In this document: in pieces, positions 8,329 through 17,594 of the stretch | How the letters are laid out: every line of letters starts with the position of its first letter | Position numbering within the stretch: position 1 is the stretch's first letter | From: Asparagopsis taxiformis | Taxonomy: Eukaryota; Rhodophyta; Florideophyceae; Bonnemaisoniales; Bonnemaisoniaceae | Length of the DNA stretch: 25,084 bases | Assembly: GCA_030407315.1 (NCBI GenBank) | Contig: JALQPE010002511.1 | Span: 1 to 25,084, forward strand | Reading direction: 5' to 3' | Translations under genes and position numbers: made by a program | Notes under the pieces: model-generated | Told to the model about the DNA's origin: nothing | Database searches by the model: none | Seen by the model: only the letters and a program-made list of their open reading frames with translations

Positions 8329-10892
8329 AGGAGGTGGAACAGCTTAGCTGTAAGGTGGACATCTCACCATCCACACCTCCACAGGGTGGAACGGAGATAC
8401 CAACGCGGTTGAACCGTCCTACCCAGACACCAACCGGGGATATCCCTTATCCCCTCCCCTCTCAGCCAAAGGCTGCATGTCTTTTGAAGGCAGCCCACTA
8501 CGTGGTTTTAGGTTCCATCGGAATATCCGAGACACTTCTAACGCCTATGCGTATGGTTATGGACACAGGTTCAGGCCCTTCTGTCGTCCAAGAATCAACC
8601 TTACCCAAAGGATGGAAGACCTATGCCGCGCAAACCGGGAACATTCCTCAACTGGCAGACGCCAATGGTAATCCTCTCAGGATAACAGGAAGAATCAAGC
8701 TGCTAATACAGCTAGGACGTAAGATTCTGGACGCAGAATTCTTTGTAGCACCTAAGCTGGCAGTACCAGTTATCCTGGGAACAAGTATCATGAACTCACA
8801 TGTAGATGCAATTCGATGCCGCGCTCAGCGCATTGATGTACACGATGGTGGATCGATCGCCATCCTGCTGATGCAAAACGTGAGTAAATTGAACAACTCT
8901 TCTTCTTGCTATGTACATGAACCAAACCCTTCGCAGGGTACTGATCTGGACCACCAGTCAAACCGGATCCGGCTAGCAAGAGAAATCACCAATCCCCCCA
9001 TGAGTCAATTAACCGCATCGGTTGTCTGTGCTGGGGGCGGACTAAGCCTCCTTGAGGCCAAGGAAAGACTATTCCACCGACAGCGGATCTCAATGCCGAA
9101 TGGCATTGCTGAAATCATTCCTCGTACAGTCTTCACTGTCATTCTCACTAATTTTGGTTCGACCGAAAGATACCTCCCGAAGGGGACGGTTGTCGGTATT
9201 GCCCGTCGAGCACCCGGCCCAGCCGATCAAAAGCTCCCTAGTGAGTTATCCTTTTCCGGCTCAAACCGTATCATCAGTCTAACCAACCCGATGACGGGAA
9301 CCAAGGAGAAAGAGAATCCGCAATGGCGGGAGGATGTATCCTTGGAACACCTTCAGCAACCACAGTTGAAGGAGAAAATTATAGCGATGCTAACGCAACA
9401 CGAGTCAATGTGGGACGGGTCTCTTGGAGACATTAAAGCAACCGAGCATCGGATTGATATAGTCGAAGGAAGTCGACCGCGTCGACAGCAACCATACCGA
9501 ATGGGACCCTTGAGGAGGGAGCTAGCAAGTAAGGAGATCATCTCCATGCTAGAAAAAGGAGTCATCGAGCCTTCGAACTCTGAATGGGCTAGCCCCGTGG
9601 TCTTGGTACCCAAGAAGGATGGTAAATTACGCTTCTGCGTTGACTACCGACGTCTCAACGACATCACCATCTCGGATGCTTATCCGTTACCCCGTATGGA
9701 CGATTGCATAGACTCCTTAGGAGATGCACGCGTGTTCACCACGCTTGATTGCAACTCAGGCTATTGGCAAATACCCGTTGCCTCCGAGGATCGGGATAAG
9801 ACGGCTTTCACGTCACATCTTGGGACGTATCGGTTTAAACGACTGCCCTTCGGGCTGAAGAATGCACCAGCCACGTTCCAACGTGCGATTGACATTATCC
9901 TAAGCAGCGTACGCTGGCAAACATGTCTTATCTATCTCGACGACGTCATCGTCTTCTCACGTAGTGAGGAAGACCACCTCCACCAAGTGGACCAGGTACT
10001 CACACTGTTGAGGACGGCAGGGGTAACCCTCAAGCTGGCCAAGTGCCACTTCTTCGAAGCAAAGGTAGACTACCTCGGACATGTTGTTATGCCAGGTAAG
10101 CTGGCGGTCGCCCAAACTGCGACGGATGCTATCGCGAAAGCAACTTTTCCAACCACCCCCACGCAAATGTGTTCCTTCTTGGGGAGCTGCGGTGTCTTCC
10201 GCCGTTTCGTCAAAGGGTATGCGGATATCTCCCACCCCCTCAACGCGATGTTGACCAAAGACAAACTACCGAGCTTCGGTTCAAGTCCTCCAACGGCGGA
10301 ACAACGCCACGCGTTCGATAAACTTAAAGAATCTCTGGTGCAACCACCGATACTGGCTTTGCCCAGGGTGGGTAAACCCTACATCGTAGATACAGACGCC
10401 TCTGCGTATCAGATAGGGTGTGCGCTGTTGCAACAGCAGGATGACGACGACTATCGTCCTGTAGGATATTGGTCGCGGACCTTGACCAAACCTGAACGGG
10501 GATATTCTCCGACGGAGCGCGAGTGTCTCGCCGTAGTATGGGCAGTCACTACCCTTAGGCCGTACCTTGAACAAATGAAGTTCGTGGTGAGGTCCGATCA
10601 TAACGCGTTGCGTTGGTTGATGAATATCACTGACCCGTCAGGGCGCCTGTGTCGTTGGCGACTCTGTCTGTCGGAGTTTGACTACACTATAGTCTATCGT
10701 CCTGGCAGGGTTCATCAGGTACCAGACGCGTTATCGCGTGTCGAAACGGAAGGGGCAGACCCCCATCCAGTGGATGACGAAATACCCACGCTCTTCGCGT
10801 ATGACCTTCACCAGGAAATACCTGTTACCGAAGAGATGAACCCGTGGTTCTTGATGTACTCATCGCGCGAACTTCCGCTGACACCCCCCTGA
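8313..10892 (+). CDS. pol: Ty3 pol: aspartic protease, reverse transcriptase, RNase H
   Basis: This copies the element's RNA to DNA in the particle. The retropepsin motif DTGS is at residues 84-87. RT spans about 380-590, with the catalytic Asp in TTLDCNSGYWQ (D479) and YLDD at 541-544. The palm/fingers signatures FCVDYRRLND and LPFGLKNAPATFQRA are intact. RNase H (about 685-808) shows DTDAS (D695), E737, SDHNAL (D762) and PDALSR (D805). No ATG opens the frame; the first listed codon is GTG and the frame is open further upstream into the end of gag, so it is most likely made as a gag-pol fusion. It ends at TGA 10890-10892, where the integrase frame overlaps by about 50 bases. A lost C near 10843 would explain the break. 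Confidence 0.92.
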   Translation: MSRSRQEVEQLSCKVDISPSTPPQGGTEIPTRLNRPTQTPTGDIPYPLPSQPKAACLLKAAHYVVLGSIGISETLLTPMRMVMDTGSGPSVVQESTLPKGWKTYAAQTGNIPQLADANGNPLRITGRIKLLIQLGRKILDAEFFVAPKLAVPVILGTSIMNSHVDAIRCRAQRIDVHDGGSIAILLMQNVSKLNNSSSCYVHEPNPSQGTDLDHQSNRIRLAREITNPPMSQLTASVVCAGGGLSLLEAKERLFHRQRISMPNGIAEIIPRTVFTVILTNFGSTERYLPKGTVVGIARRAPGPADQKLPSELSFSGSNRIISLTNPMTGTKEKENPQWREDVSLEHLQQPQLKEKIIAMLTQHESMWDGSLGDIKATEHRIDIVEGSRPRRQQPYRMGPLRRELASKEIISMLEKGVIEPSNSEWASPVVLVPKKDGKLRFCVDYRRLNDITISDAYPLPRMDDCIDSLGDARVFTTLDCNSGYWQIPVASEDRDKTAFTSHLGTYRFKRLPFGLKNAPATFQRAIDIILSSVRWQTCLIYLDDVIVFSRSEEDHLHQVDQVLTLLRTAGVTLKLAKCHFFEAKVDYLGHVVMPGKLAVAQTATDAIAKATFPTTPTQMCSFLGSCGVFRRFVKGYADISHPLNAMLTKDKLPSFGSSPPTAEQRHAFDKLKESLVQPPILALPRVGKPYIVDTDASAYQIGCALLQQQDDDDYRPVGYWSRTLTKPERGYSPTERECLAVVWAVTTLRPYLEQMKFVVRSDHNALRWLMNITDPSGRLCRWRLCLSEFDYTIVYRPGRVHQVPDALSRVETEGADPHPVDDEIPTLFAYDLHQEIPVTEEMNPWFLMYSSRELPLTPP

Positions 10893-12031
10893 TGGAGGAA
10901 AACCAAGCTGTCATGACGACACATCCTCAGACAGAAGGTTCCGAACCAATCACACTCAACGAGTGGATCGAGGAGCAACGCTCTGATGACTTTTGTCAAC
11001 AAGTATTGACAAGTCAGAAGTCTGACACTGTCTTCTTCGAAGATGACAAAGGTGTCTTGCGACGTAAATCCACCCTTGAAAATTCCCACCAAGTGATTGT
11101 ACCAAGAACACTCAGGCCCTGCCTGTTGAAGATGTGTCATCACGATGTACTCGCGGGTCACCCCGGACAAAACCGTATGTATGAGACCATGCGTCTCTCG
11201 TACTACTGGCCGGCCATGGCCGCGGATATCACCGCTACGGTTGAACGTTGTCAGGCTTGCGCCAGGAACCGACTCAAGTTGCGTAGACACGCTAATACCT
11301 TGAAACTGTTCCCAGCTTCAGCACCGCTGGAAGAAGTCTCTATAGACTTACTAGGCCCTCTGCCTAAAACAAAGAAGGGTAACCTTCACCTCTTAGTAAT
11401 TACCTGTCGCTTCACGAAGCTTACACAGGTTGTACCATTACGCAGTATCACTGCTTACCATGTGGCTGTCGCCTTCTGCACCCACTGGATTTTCAAGTAC
11501 GGTCCCCCTAGGACGTTGCTCTCCGATAACGGACCTCAGTTTGCTTCCAAACTTTTCCAGGCTGTTTGCCTGCAACTTGGAACAAAGAACTTGTTCACAA
11601 CGACCTACCACCCACAGACCAACGGTCAGGTGGAACGGTATAACCGTACGTTGTTGAACATGTTACGCAACTACGTAAACGAAAACCAGAATGACTGGGA
11701 CGTGTACGCACCAGCGTTGACGTACGCGTACAATACGCACGTGCACCGCACGACAGGGACGACACCCTTTGACCTTATCCTAAGTAGACCACCACCCCCT
11801 TATTCCCTTCATCACTCGACAAGAACACGGCAAAAACCGGACGCTTTCTTGAAACAGGACTTCCTGCAACGGATTGCTCAAGCAATTGAGAAGGCCGGTC
11901 AAAGGCTACACGCCACGCAAGCGCGTTATAAGCGAGACTTTGACCGGGAGTCCGGAAGACCAAACGACTCCTCCAGGAGGGCGACTACGTCTACCTTGAC
12001 AACCCCGAGGTACGGGAACGAAACAAGTTAA
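10844..12031 (+). CDS. pol (IN): Ty3 integrase: zinc finger and catalytic core
   Basis: This inserts the cDNA into the genome. It lies minus one relative to the RT frame, so its start is not a true initiation site. The HHCC zinc-binding domain is H100, H106, C136, C139 (HHDVLAGHPGQ, then CQACA), with YYWPAM between. The D,D-35-E catalytic triad is complete: D168 (SIDLLGPL), D228 (LLSDNGPQF) and E264 (TNGQVERYNRTL). Just after YKRDFDRE the frame is lost (near 11950), and the remaining residues to the stop at 12031 are out-of-frame. The true C-terminal domain continues in the next frame. Confidence 0.9.
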   Translation: MVLDVLIARTSADTPLMEENQAVMTTHPQTEGSEPITLNEWIEEQRSDDFCQQVLTSQKSDTVFFEDDKGVLRRKSTLENSHQVIVPRTLRPCLLKMCHHDVLAGHPGQNRMYETMRLSYYWPAMAADITATVERCQACARNRLKLRRHANTLKLFPASAPLEEVSIDLLGPLPKTKKGNLHLLVITCRFTKLTQVVPLRSITAYHVAVAFCTHWIFKYGPPRTLLSDNGPQFASKLFQAVCLQLGTKNLFTTTYHPQTNGQVERYNRTLLNMLRNYVNENQNDWDVYAPALTYAYNTHVHRTTGTTPFDLILSRPPPPYSLHHSTRTRQKPDAFLKQDFLQRIAQAIEKAGQRLHATQARYKRDFDRESGRPNDSSRRATTSTLTTPRYGNETS

Positions 12032-13005
12032 CGCCACTAGCGCAAGGACCTTTCAAGGTCGTGAAAGCCGGTAGGCGAACCGTTCACATAGAACGGGATG
12101 GACTTGTCGAACAAGTTAGCCACGACCGCGTGACGTATGCGCCACAACCTGAACAGGAAACACCGCACTCACGGTTAACTTCTAACGGAGCATCCGCACC
12201 TGCGGTGGGAACCGACGACCAAACCGCCTACACGGTGCAGAGTATGGCGGAAGAGTGCCTACATCGTGATGCATCAAGCCCGCAGCGCGTACCTCTTCCA
12301 ACCGAACAACCCCCAATTCACCCTGTATCCAAGCCTTTGTCATCCCGCTCCGCGGTTGAGGGTGAACCTTTAACCGACATACCGAGTATCGGTCCGAGAC
12401 GAACCGTCTTTAAGGAGGGGGCCCAGGCCGATATTCATCGTCAGGATAATGCTGCTTCACAGCCGATGTCCACTCAACTTGACCTCCCCGAGGATGAAAC
12501 TCTTGACAAAATGCAGGAACCTGCTTCCCAAGACGCCAACAAGACGTTCTCCCGGCTGCGCCGATCAACCCAGAAGGAACCAACCGGAACAAGCCCGAAG
12601 AAGAATAGTCGCCCTCGACGACAAAGAAGAATAAGCCGACCACACGGCATGGAAATATCCCAAGAAGCCACTTCGGCTGAGCCGCTTAACCCTACGGGTG
12701 ACACGGCTAACACCGGAAGAAGACGACGCTCGTCGAGTCAAAATGTTCCAACCGAACAGGGAGCTATCTCCCAGAACCTGGAACCACCTGAAGAACAGGA
12801 ATTCGCCATAGACGACTTGATCGACCATGTCGTCGACGACGATAATGAGGAGTGGTTCCTCGTAAGGTGGTACGGATACCGTGACCCCACGTGGACGCAA
12901 CGGCACAACGTGCCTGACGAACAAATCTCCCGATACTTCCGTAAGCGGAACCGCCAAGCGGCTAAGAAAACGTCTAAAAGACGAACGGCTAAGAAGCGCC
13001 GATAA
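11951..13005 (+). CDS. pol (IN): Ty3 integrase C-terminus with GPF motif and chromodomain
   Basis: Minus-one continuation of the integrase. The frame is open from about 11951; the first available GTG is at 12061. LQEGDYVYLDNPE, then LAQGPFKVV, is the GPF/Y module of Ty3 integrases. A Pro/Ser/Glu-rich, strongly basic linker of over 200 residues follows (RRSTQKE, RPRRQRRISRP). The chromodomain lies at 12799-12960: FAIDDLIDHVVDDDNEEWFL, then VRWYGYRDPTWTQRHNVPD. Aromatic and W positions match chromodomains that read histone marks and steer integration to heterochromatin. The linker is unusually long. The tail is Lys/Arg-rich (KKTSKRRTAKKRR), ending in TAA. Confidence 0.85.
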
Positions 13006-13337
13006 GTGAAAATATAGGGTTGCCCCACAGCTAGGCTGATTGTACGCAGAAGCGTCAAGTAGAACGGCTAGTGGTTGCAGTGTCACTGCGGGGGAGCACG
13101 AAGAGGAGGTGGTAAGGTACCACGAGAAGCACCCGGTGGGTTGGCCAAACACCAAACACCGGACTCGGTAGAAGTATGAAGCCAACTGGCCAAAGAAAAA
13201 TTCCATAAAAACAAAAACATTCCAACCTTTTAATGGTAAACATGATCAAGCCGCACACGGCGCATGGATGAACGATCTAACCTGAAGACAAGACGCAAAT
13301 GCGTATAAGAAGATAACCCGGTTAGGGAAGGAAGACG
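13006..13337. other. Convergent 3' region between pol and antisense ORF
   Basis: No coding signal. It is A-rich near 13190-13215 (AAAACAAAAACATT). It separates the plus-strand pol stop from the minus-strand ORF stop, so both 3' ends would lie here. No polypurine tract or LTR start (TGTCATACC) is present. Confidence 0.4.
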
Positions 13338-14966
13338 TTAACGACGGAAGTTGTCGGAAGGACGAGGACGCTGATGCGAAGGATAGGATGGGGATGGCCT
13401 CAAGGACCGGTTGGTCGGATGCTGAGCCGTGGACCGGCGAGTGTCACGAGGACGCACACGGCCAGAATCCCTATGGGAAGTAGGCAACCGAGCCGGAGGG
13501 CGATGTCGAGACGCAGCTGGAGCTGAGGGAACCGGTGCCATCGGAGATGGAATATCCACATCGTCGGACACCGAAGGTGAATCCGCCCTGGGCGGGTCAG
13601 GCGTATCAACAAGCTGTAGCAGCGGCGTATCAACATCAACTGGCATGGAGCGCCTAGCGCGAACATTTAGACCATCATCTCGACCAGAGGGTGACCTATC
13701 CCGGCGACGTCCGGAAGTCCCTCCTTGAGGTTGAAGACTGGCTGGGGTTCCCAGGGCGCTAGGTGTATCCCTTCCTCGCTCATGCGGTATACGACGCCGC
13801 GCCAAGCGCAACTCCTCTTCCAATTCACGGACTCGTGTCTGCAGTTCGTCAAACACCTTCTGCCTCGCAGCTGCATCTTGCTCCCATCGAGAGTTCTTCT
13901 CTTCCGCTAAGCGGCGACCCGCACGTTCTGCACGATAGCGCGTTTCGGCAGCATCTCGTCGCTCGCGACTAGCCTTGTACCGGGTACCCAACGTGATACA
14001 CGTCATTGCCAAGGTATTCAACGCTCCACGAACGGGGTAACCGCTAACCCGCGGAGGAAATACCGACGAAAGTTGGCCATCACCAAGAGTCTCCGCCAAT
14101 TCACGCACCTTCGTAACCGAGAACAGCTCCGCTGAAGTTAAAAGGGACCCAAGTACATCCGCAGGAGCGGTAGAACGACCGACCTGGCCGTCACGATCCA
14201 CGGACTGACCCGATCGACGATCGGGCGACAGAAACGGAGCTTCCGAAGGAGACGAAGAGCCCTGACGGGTAGGGTGTGCCAAGCCCCGCGGGACTGGCGG
14301 ATGAACACTTGATTGTGGAACCCCAGGTTCGTAAGGATCGGGCGCGACTGGCACCGTCGGGTGAGGCGAGAAGCCGGGATCAGCGTGTCGATATCCAGCC
14401 GGAGTAGAACGCCCAGGGCGTGGTACATGCATCTCCCGTTCGGGCTTGTATAAGTAATCCTCCAAATCTCCGTCGGAGTAACTTGCAGGCTCTTCCGCGT
14501 AATAACCGTCATCGGCGAACTCGCCATCGCGACGGAAGGGAGGCGTCTCCACCACCACCCCGTCTCGGGTAGAATACGCTGTCAGCTTAGCCGGCTTGAA
14601 CGGGAGACTCGGATGCGAGTACGGAATGATCTTCTCCGGCGACACGCCTTCAATCGCACAAGAAATCTCCTCGATACCTTCGGTGGTCTTGTAGGAAGCC
14701 TCGAGGAGGTCGACAATGACCTTCGCATCCACGCTACGCGTCCTCGGTACAACCGGTGATAACGGTACCTCATGGAAAGCCTTCCAGGTAGTGACGGCCG
14801 ACGCAGCCAAGTGCTTGGTTAATACCGGAATGAATCCCCTCGTCTCCACGAGACGCGCCATCTCCAACCCAATAAGGAGTTCACGCTCCAGAAGGACGTA
14901 GTCCAGGAACCGAGACTTCACCCAAGGACGGGGATCGGCTTCGACCACACTGTGGAAGTACAGCAT
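13338..14966 (-). CDS. Unidentified antisense ORF, at least 542 residues, probably truncated
   Basis: I do not recognise a family. The N-terminal ~145 residues look globular (SRFLDYVLLERELLIGLEMA, then VIVDLLEASYKT). Residues 145-270 are Pro/Ser/Gly-rich and acidic. A second ordered block at 270-330 (LGSLLTSAELFSVTKVREL) leads into a coiled coil at about 330-393 rich in Arg/Glu/Ala (KVFDELQTRVRELEEELRLA). The C-terminus is Pro/Arg/Ser-rich and disordered. The frame stays open and coding-like upstream of the first ATG (AIGDTPA before MLYFHS) right up to the CACTA terminus at 14987, so the true start was probably displaced by that insertion. It lies tail-to-tail with pol and has similar CpG-rich codons, so it may be an accessory antisense gene of the chromovirus. 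An independent host gene is the alternative. Confidence 0.6.
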   Translation of the reverse strand: MLYFHSVVEADPRPWVKSRFLDYVLLERELLIGLEMARLVETRGFIPVLTKHLAASAVTTWKAFHEVPLSPVVPRTRSVDAKVIVDLLEASYKTTEGIEEISCAIEGVSPEKIIPYSHPSLPFKPAKLTAYSTRDGVVVETPPFRRDGEFADDGYYAEEPASYSDGDLEDYLYKPEREMHVPRPGRSTPAGYRHADPGFSPHPTVPVAPDPYEPGVPQSSVHPPVPRGLAHPTRQGSSSPSEAPFLSPDRRSGQSVDRDGQVGRSTAPADVLGSLLTSAELFSVTKVRELAETLGDGQLSSVFPPRVSGYPVRGALNTLAMTCITLGTRYKASRERRDAAETRYRAERAGRRLAEEKNSRWEQDAAARQKVFDELQTRVRELEEELRLARRRIPHERGRDTPSALGTPASLQPQGGTSGRRRDRSPSGRDDGLNVRARRSMPVDVDTPLLQLVDTPDPPRADSPSVSDDVDIPSPMAPVPSAPAASRHRPPARLPTSHRDSGRVRPRDTRRSTAQHPTNRSLRPSPSYPSHQRPRPSDNFRR

Positions 14967-14986
14967 CGCTGGTGTATCCCCAATAG

Positions 14987-15012
14987 CACTACTGTGTCTG
15001 AAATCGGGCCTG
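14987..15012 (+). repeat. CACTA-type left terminus
   Basis: CACTACTGTGTCTGAAATC begins exactly where repeat-type sequence replaces coding-type sequence on the minus strand. CACTA 5' ends define the CMC superfamily of DNA transposons. Internal look-alikes CACTACAAAAAGTAG (about 15906) and CACTACCTGG (about 16068) occur in the array. Confidence 0.45.
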
Positions 15013-16230
15013 GGGCAGTACTGTACGGCAGTAAATTTTACTGCCTGAGGCAGTAAAATTTAGTACTGTAAAAATATAAATTAATGCCCTACTTGCCGGC
15101 AGTACAGTGCACTGCCCGGAGGCAGTGGCCATGTGCTGCCGACGGCAGTAGAAAGTACTGCCTGGATGTATGACGTGAGGCAGTGGTGGGAGGCAGTGAT
15201 AGTTGCTGGATTTAGATTGTCTTTCTGGCAGTGATTTGTGCTACATTGGCCTGTAAAATAAAGTAGTATATTGTGCTGACTTGGGCAGCACGGGGAGGGA
15301 GTAAAATATGCTGTCCAGGAATATGGCCCACGGCAGTACTATTTGGTGGCGTGGGATGCACCGTGTGGCAGTAGAAGCTAGTGTTTCCGGCAGCGTGCTG
15401 TGCTGGCTGCAGGCCCTAATGACGGCAGCACATTTTGCTATATTTAGGTAGTGCCCCGATGTACTGTATGATACTGCCTGCAGGTCATGGCAGAGGCAGA
15501 GAAATGTACTGTATTCTATTATTGGACAAAGCAGTAATTTCTGCTGCTGTGTGGTGCTGCTTTTTTTTGTACTTACAGGTAGTGACAAGTCTATGTTCTG
15601 GCAGTAGAGTAATGCAGTGGAATATGATGACAGCAGACATGCTTCGAGGCTGTGTATTCTACTGCCTGTGGAAGCGAGTGGGGACAGTAAATTATGATGT
15701 CTGACGAAATGTGTGAAAGCAATGAAATGAGGTGCTGATAGTCTCTGGGAAAAGCTGCCTGATAGTACTGCTTTATGATACGAAAAGTGCTACCGTACCG
15801 TGCTACTTGCCGTGGTGGAAAGTGCTGCCGTGCTCTACTACTTGCGTATGTGTAAATCACTGCCACGCTGTACTGCTCCAGGATATGTGAATTGCTGCCC
15901 CACAGCACTACAAAAAGTAGTAGATTTTGATGTATTATAGAGCTGTCCAGATCAGCGTAAAGTACTGTCTGATAGTGTTGTACTCGACAGGGGCATAGGA
16001 CAGTACCAGTTACTGCCTGTGGCAGTGCAGTGTACTACCTGGAAGTGCTACCTGTGGCAGTACATTTCACTACCTGGAACTAGTGCTTGAGACAGTACAA
16101 TTTACTGCCGGGAAGTCTATACTGAACCAGTAAATTGTAGTGCCTGGCGGTACTGACTCGGACAGAACGGGAAAGTAGTAGAATATGATGCCTAGGGTAA
16201 TACTTTCTAGTGCCTACAATTGATGTTCAG
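15013..16230. repeat. Array of degenerate GGCAGTA...TACTGCC inverted-repeat monomers
   Basis: Tens of copies of GGCAGTA / TACTGCC and variants (CTACCT, GCTGCC, CAGTACA) alternate in opposite orientation every 15-35 bases. Clear units are GGCAGTAAATTTTACTGCC (about 15027-15045), GGCAGTACAGTGCACTGCC (about 15098-15116), GGCAGTAGAAAGTACTGCC (about 15144-15162) and CAGTACAATTTACTGCC (about 16093-16109). Each can fold as a small hairpin. Copies are better conserved at both edges and more degraded in the middle (15400-15950). There are no identical repeats with unique spacers, so it is not CRISPR. Best reading: subterminal repeats bound by the transposase. Confidence 0.75.
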
Positions 16231-16684
16231 GACGATAGAATGAGGTGGAAATGCCATTCCAGCCGCATGTTCAGGCATCTGGCTACGAAATGTCGGGCAG
16301 AATGGAGTATCTCTCTCGGTGGTCTTCATAGAAGTGTATAGGGATAACCAAGTGTGATCTAAAAGGATGTCAGAATTTTTATGTAGCAAGGACAACGATG
16401 CCTGAAGGATTGTTTCAGTTCTATCATTAGACTAGACTACTCATAAAATCGAACTATCGTATCTAAAATCTTACTATCTCTACAACCAGGACTATTGTGC
16501 AAGCAAATCGAGTTCCTTGCTGTTTCAAAACTACATGTGATGTTCAGACAGGAGGGAAATAAACACCATTACAGATGATTTGCAACAGGTTAGCAATCGG
16601 ATATAGAAAAGTATTGTAAAGGATGAGAAGAACATGAGTATGAATGGAATGAACAAACTTACCATCATTGAACTATTTTTGCCT

Positions 16685-16762
16685 GCAAAGGTATTGGTTG
16701 TAGGTTGGAATGACGAAAGCTTGCAAGCTTTCGTCATTCCAACCTATAACCAATACCTATGC
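16685..16762. repeat. Near-perfect 78-bp palindrome, no loop
   Basis: Two 39-base arms meet at 16723/16724 (core AAGCTTGCAAGCTT) with only two mismatched positions. The outer part is GGTATTGGTTGTAGGTTGG and its complement. It could extrude as a cruciform or fold as a long hairpin RNA. Confidence 0.85.
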
Positions 16763-17007
16763 CAGAATCATTTGCAATCAATAGACTAGAATAAGATCAG
16801 CGAAGAACGATATTTATGGTTAGTGCACTATCTTTCATGGAAAGCATGTGGAAAGAAATGAGAGAGGGAAAGATACCTACTCGACAACGTACCAGCCTTA
16901 CCTGTCATCTTCATGATAACCGGATGATGAAATGGTCCTATACGTCGCGCATCAACAGCCTTAAATAGACAGCTCATCCACTCATAATGACCTCGTCGTA
17001 ACTAGAA

Positions 17008-17061
17008 GGCAGATGATTTGGCAGACGATGATGTGGCAGATGATTTGGCAGCGGATGATCT
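17008..17061. repeat. Tandem duplication, 27-bp unit, two copies
   Basis: 17008-17034 and 17035-17061 are near-identical: GGCAGATGATTT followed by a diverged GGCAGACGATGATGT / GGCAGCGGATGATCT half. Each unit itself looks like an older doubling of a 12-15 bp word. Confidence 0.75.
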
Positions 17062-17594
17062 GTCAAATTTTCTGGACGTGATAAATTAGCAGAAATAGAA
17101 ATCATGCCCCTACGCAATGTCAAACCAACCTAAAAGTCTTGGTATTGATGTTTAGCTGCATACTGAAGGAGAAACATCGAATAAATGCTGTAAATTAGAG
17201 TAGTAGACAATCCGAAAGAGAATTGCAACCGTGTTCTCATCTATATATAGTTTATTACCATAACAAGATTACTATTGAGGCCTATTATACCATGTACTGA
17301 AGCTAAATTGTAAATGATTCGTGTATTTCATTCAGAAAAGGAAGCAGGAATCGTTGGAGGCATTAAAGATCGCTGAAGAACCCAACATGGGAAATCAAGT
17401 CACCTGTTCCTTGAGTTAGGTAGGACACTAGTCAGTGTGAAGTTTTCGATAATATGTAACGGTAAGAAAAGATAGGTACCATAAACTATTACAGTGGCCT
17501 GGTTAAAAAGAGATGGATACCATCTTATTAGTTGCCTACTAGTTGACATTAATCCACAATTTGTGCAAGGTTCTCTCGAATCCAAAGAGAAGAG

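Larger units (their letters stand above)
5592..14986 (+). mobile_element. Ty3/gypsy chromovirus, 3' LTR absent
   Basis: The order is 5' LTR, primer-binding region, gag (zinc knuckle), protease, reverse transcriptase, RNase H, integrase, chromodomain. PR-RT-RH-IN order and a terminal chromodomain define the chromovirus branch of Ty3/gypsy (Metaviridae). Four single-base frame losses interrupt gag and pol, with no nonsense codon between them. No second copy of the 5' LTR and no polypurine tract were found to the right. Instead an antisense ORF follows, and the CACTA terminus of another transposon sits at 14987. Whether 13006-14986 belongs to this element cannot be settled without the 3' LTR. 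Confidence 0.85.
16231..17594. other. Transposon interior without recognised genes
   Basis: AT-rich, with stops in all frames. The only ORFs are under 70 residues and show no family features. It contains the palindrome at 16685 and the duplication at 17008. It presumably carries the transposase promoter at its right edge. Confidence 0.4.

Noticed and set aside
10844..10892. Programmed frameshift between RNase H and integrase
   Set aside because: No slippery heptamer or stem. A missing C in a CCC run explains it, and the other breaks look alike.
13338..14966. Retroviral-type env gene of the chromovirus
   Set aside because: It is antisense to pol, has no signal peptide or membrane segment, and is coiled coil plus disordered sequence.
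15241..15908. Small ORFs in the repeat array
   Set aside because: They follow the repeat words in arbitrary frames and show no protein-like composition.
15013..16230. CRISPR-like array
   Set aside because: Repeats are degenerate, occur in both orientations, have no unique constant-length spacers, and the DNA is eukaryotic.
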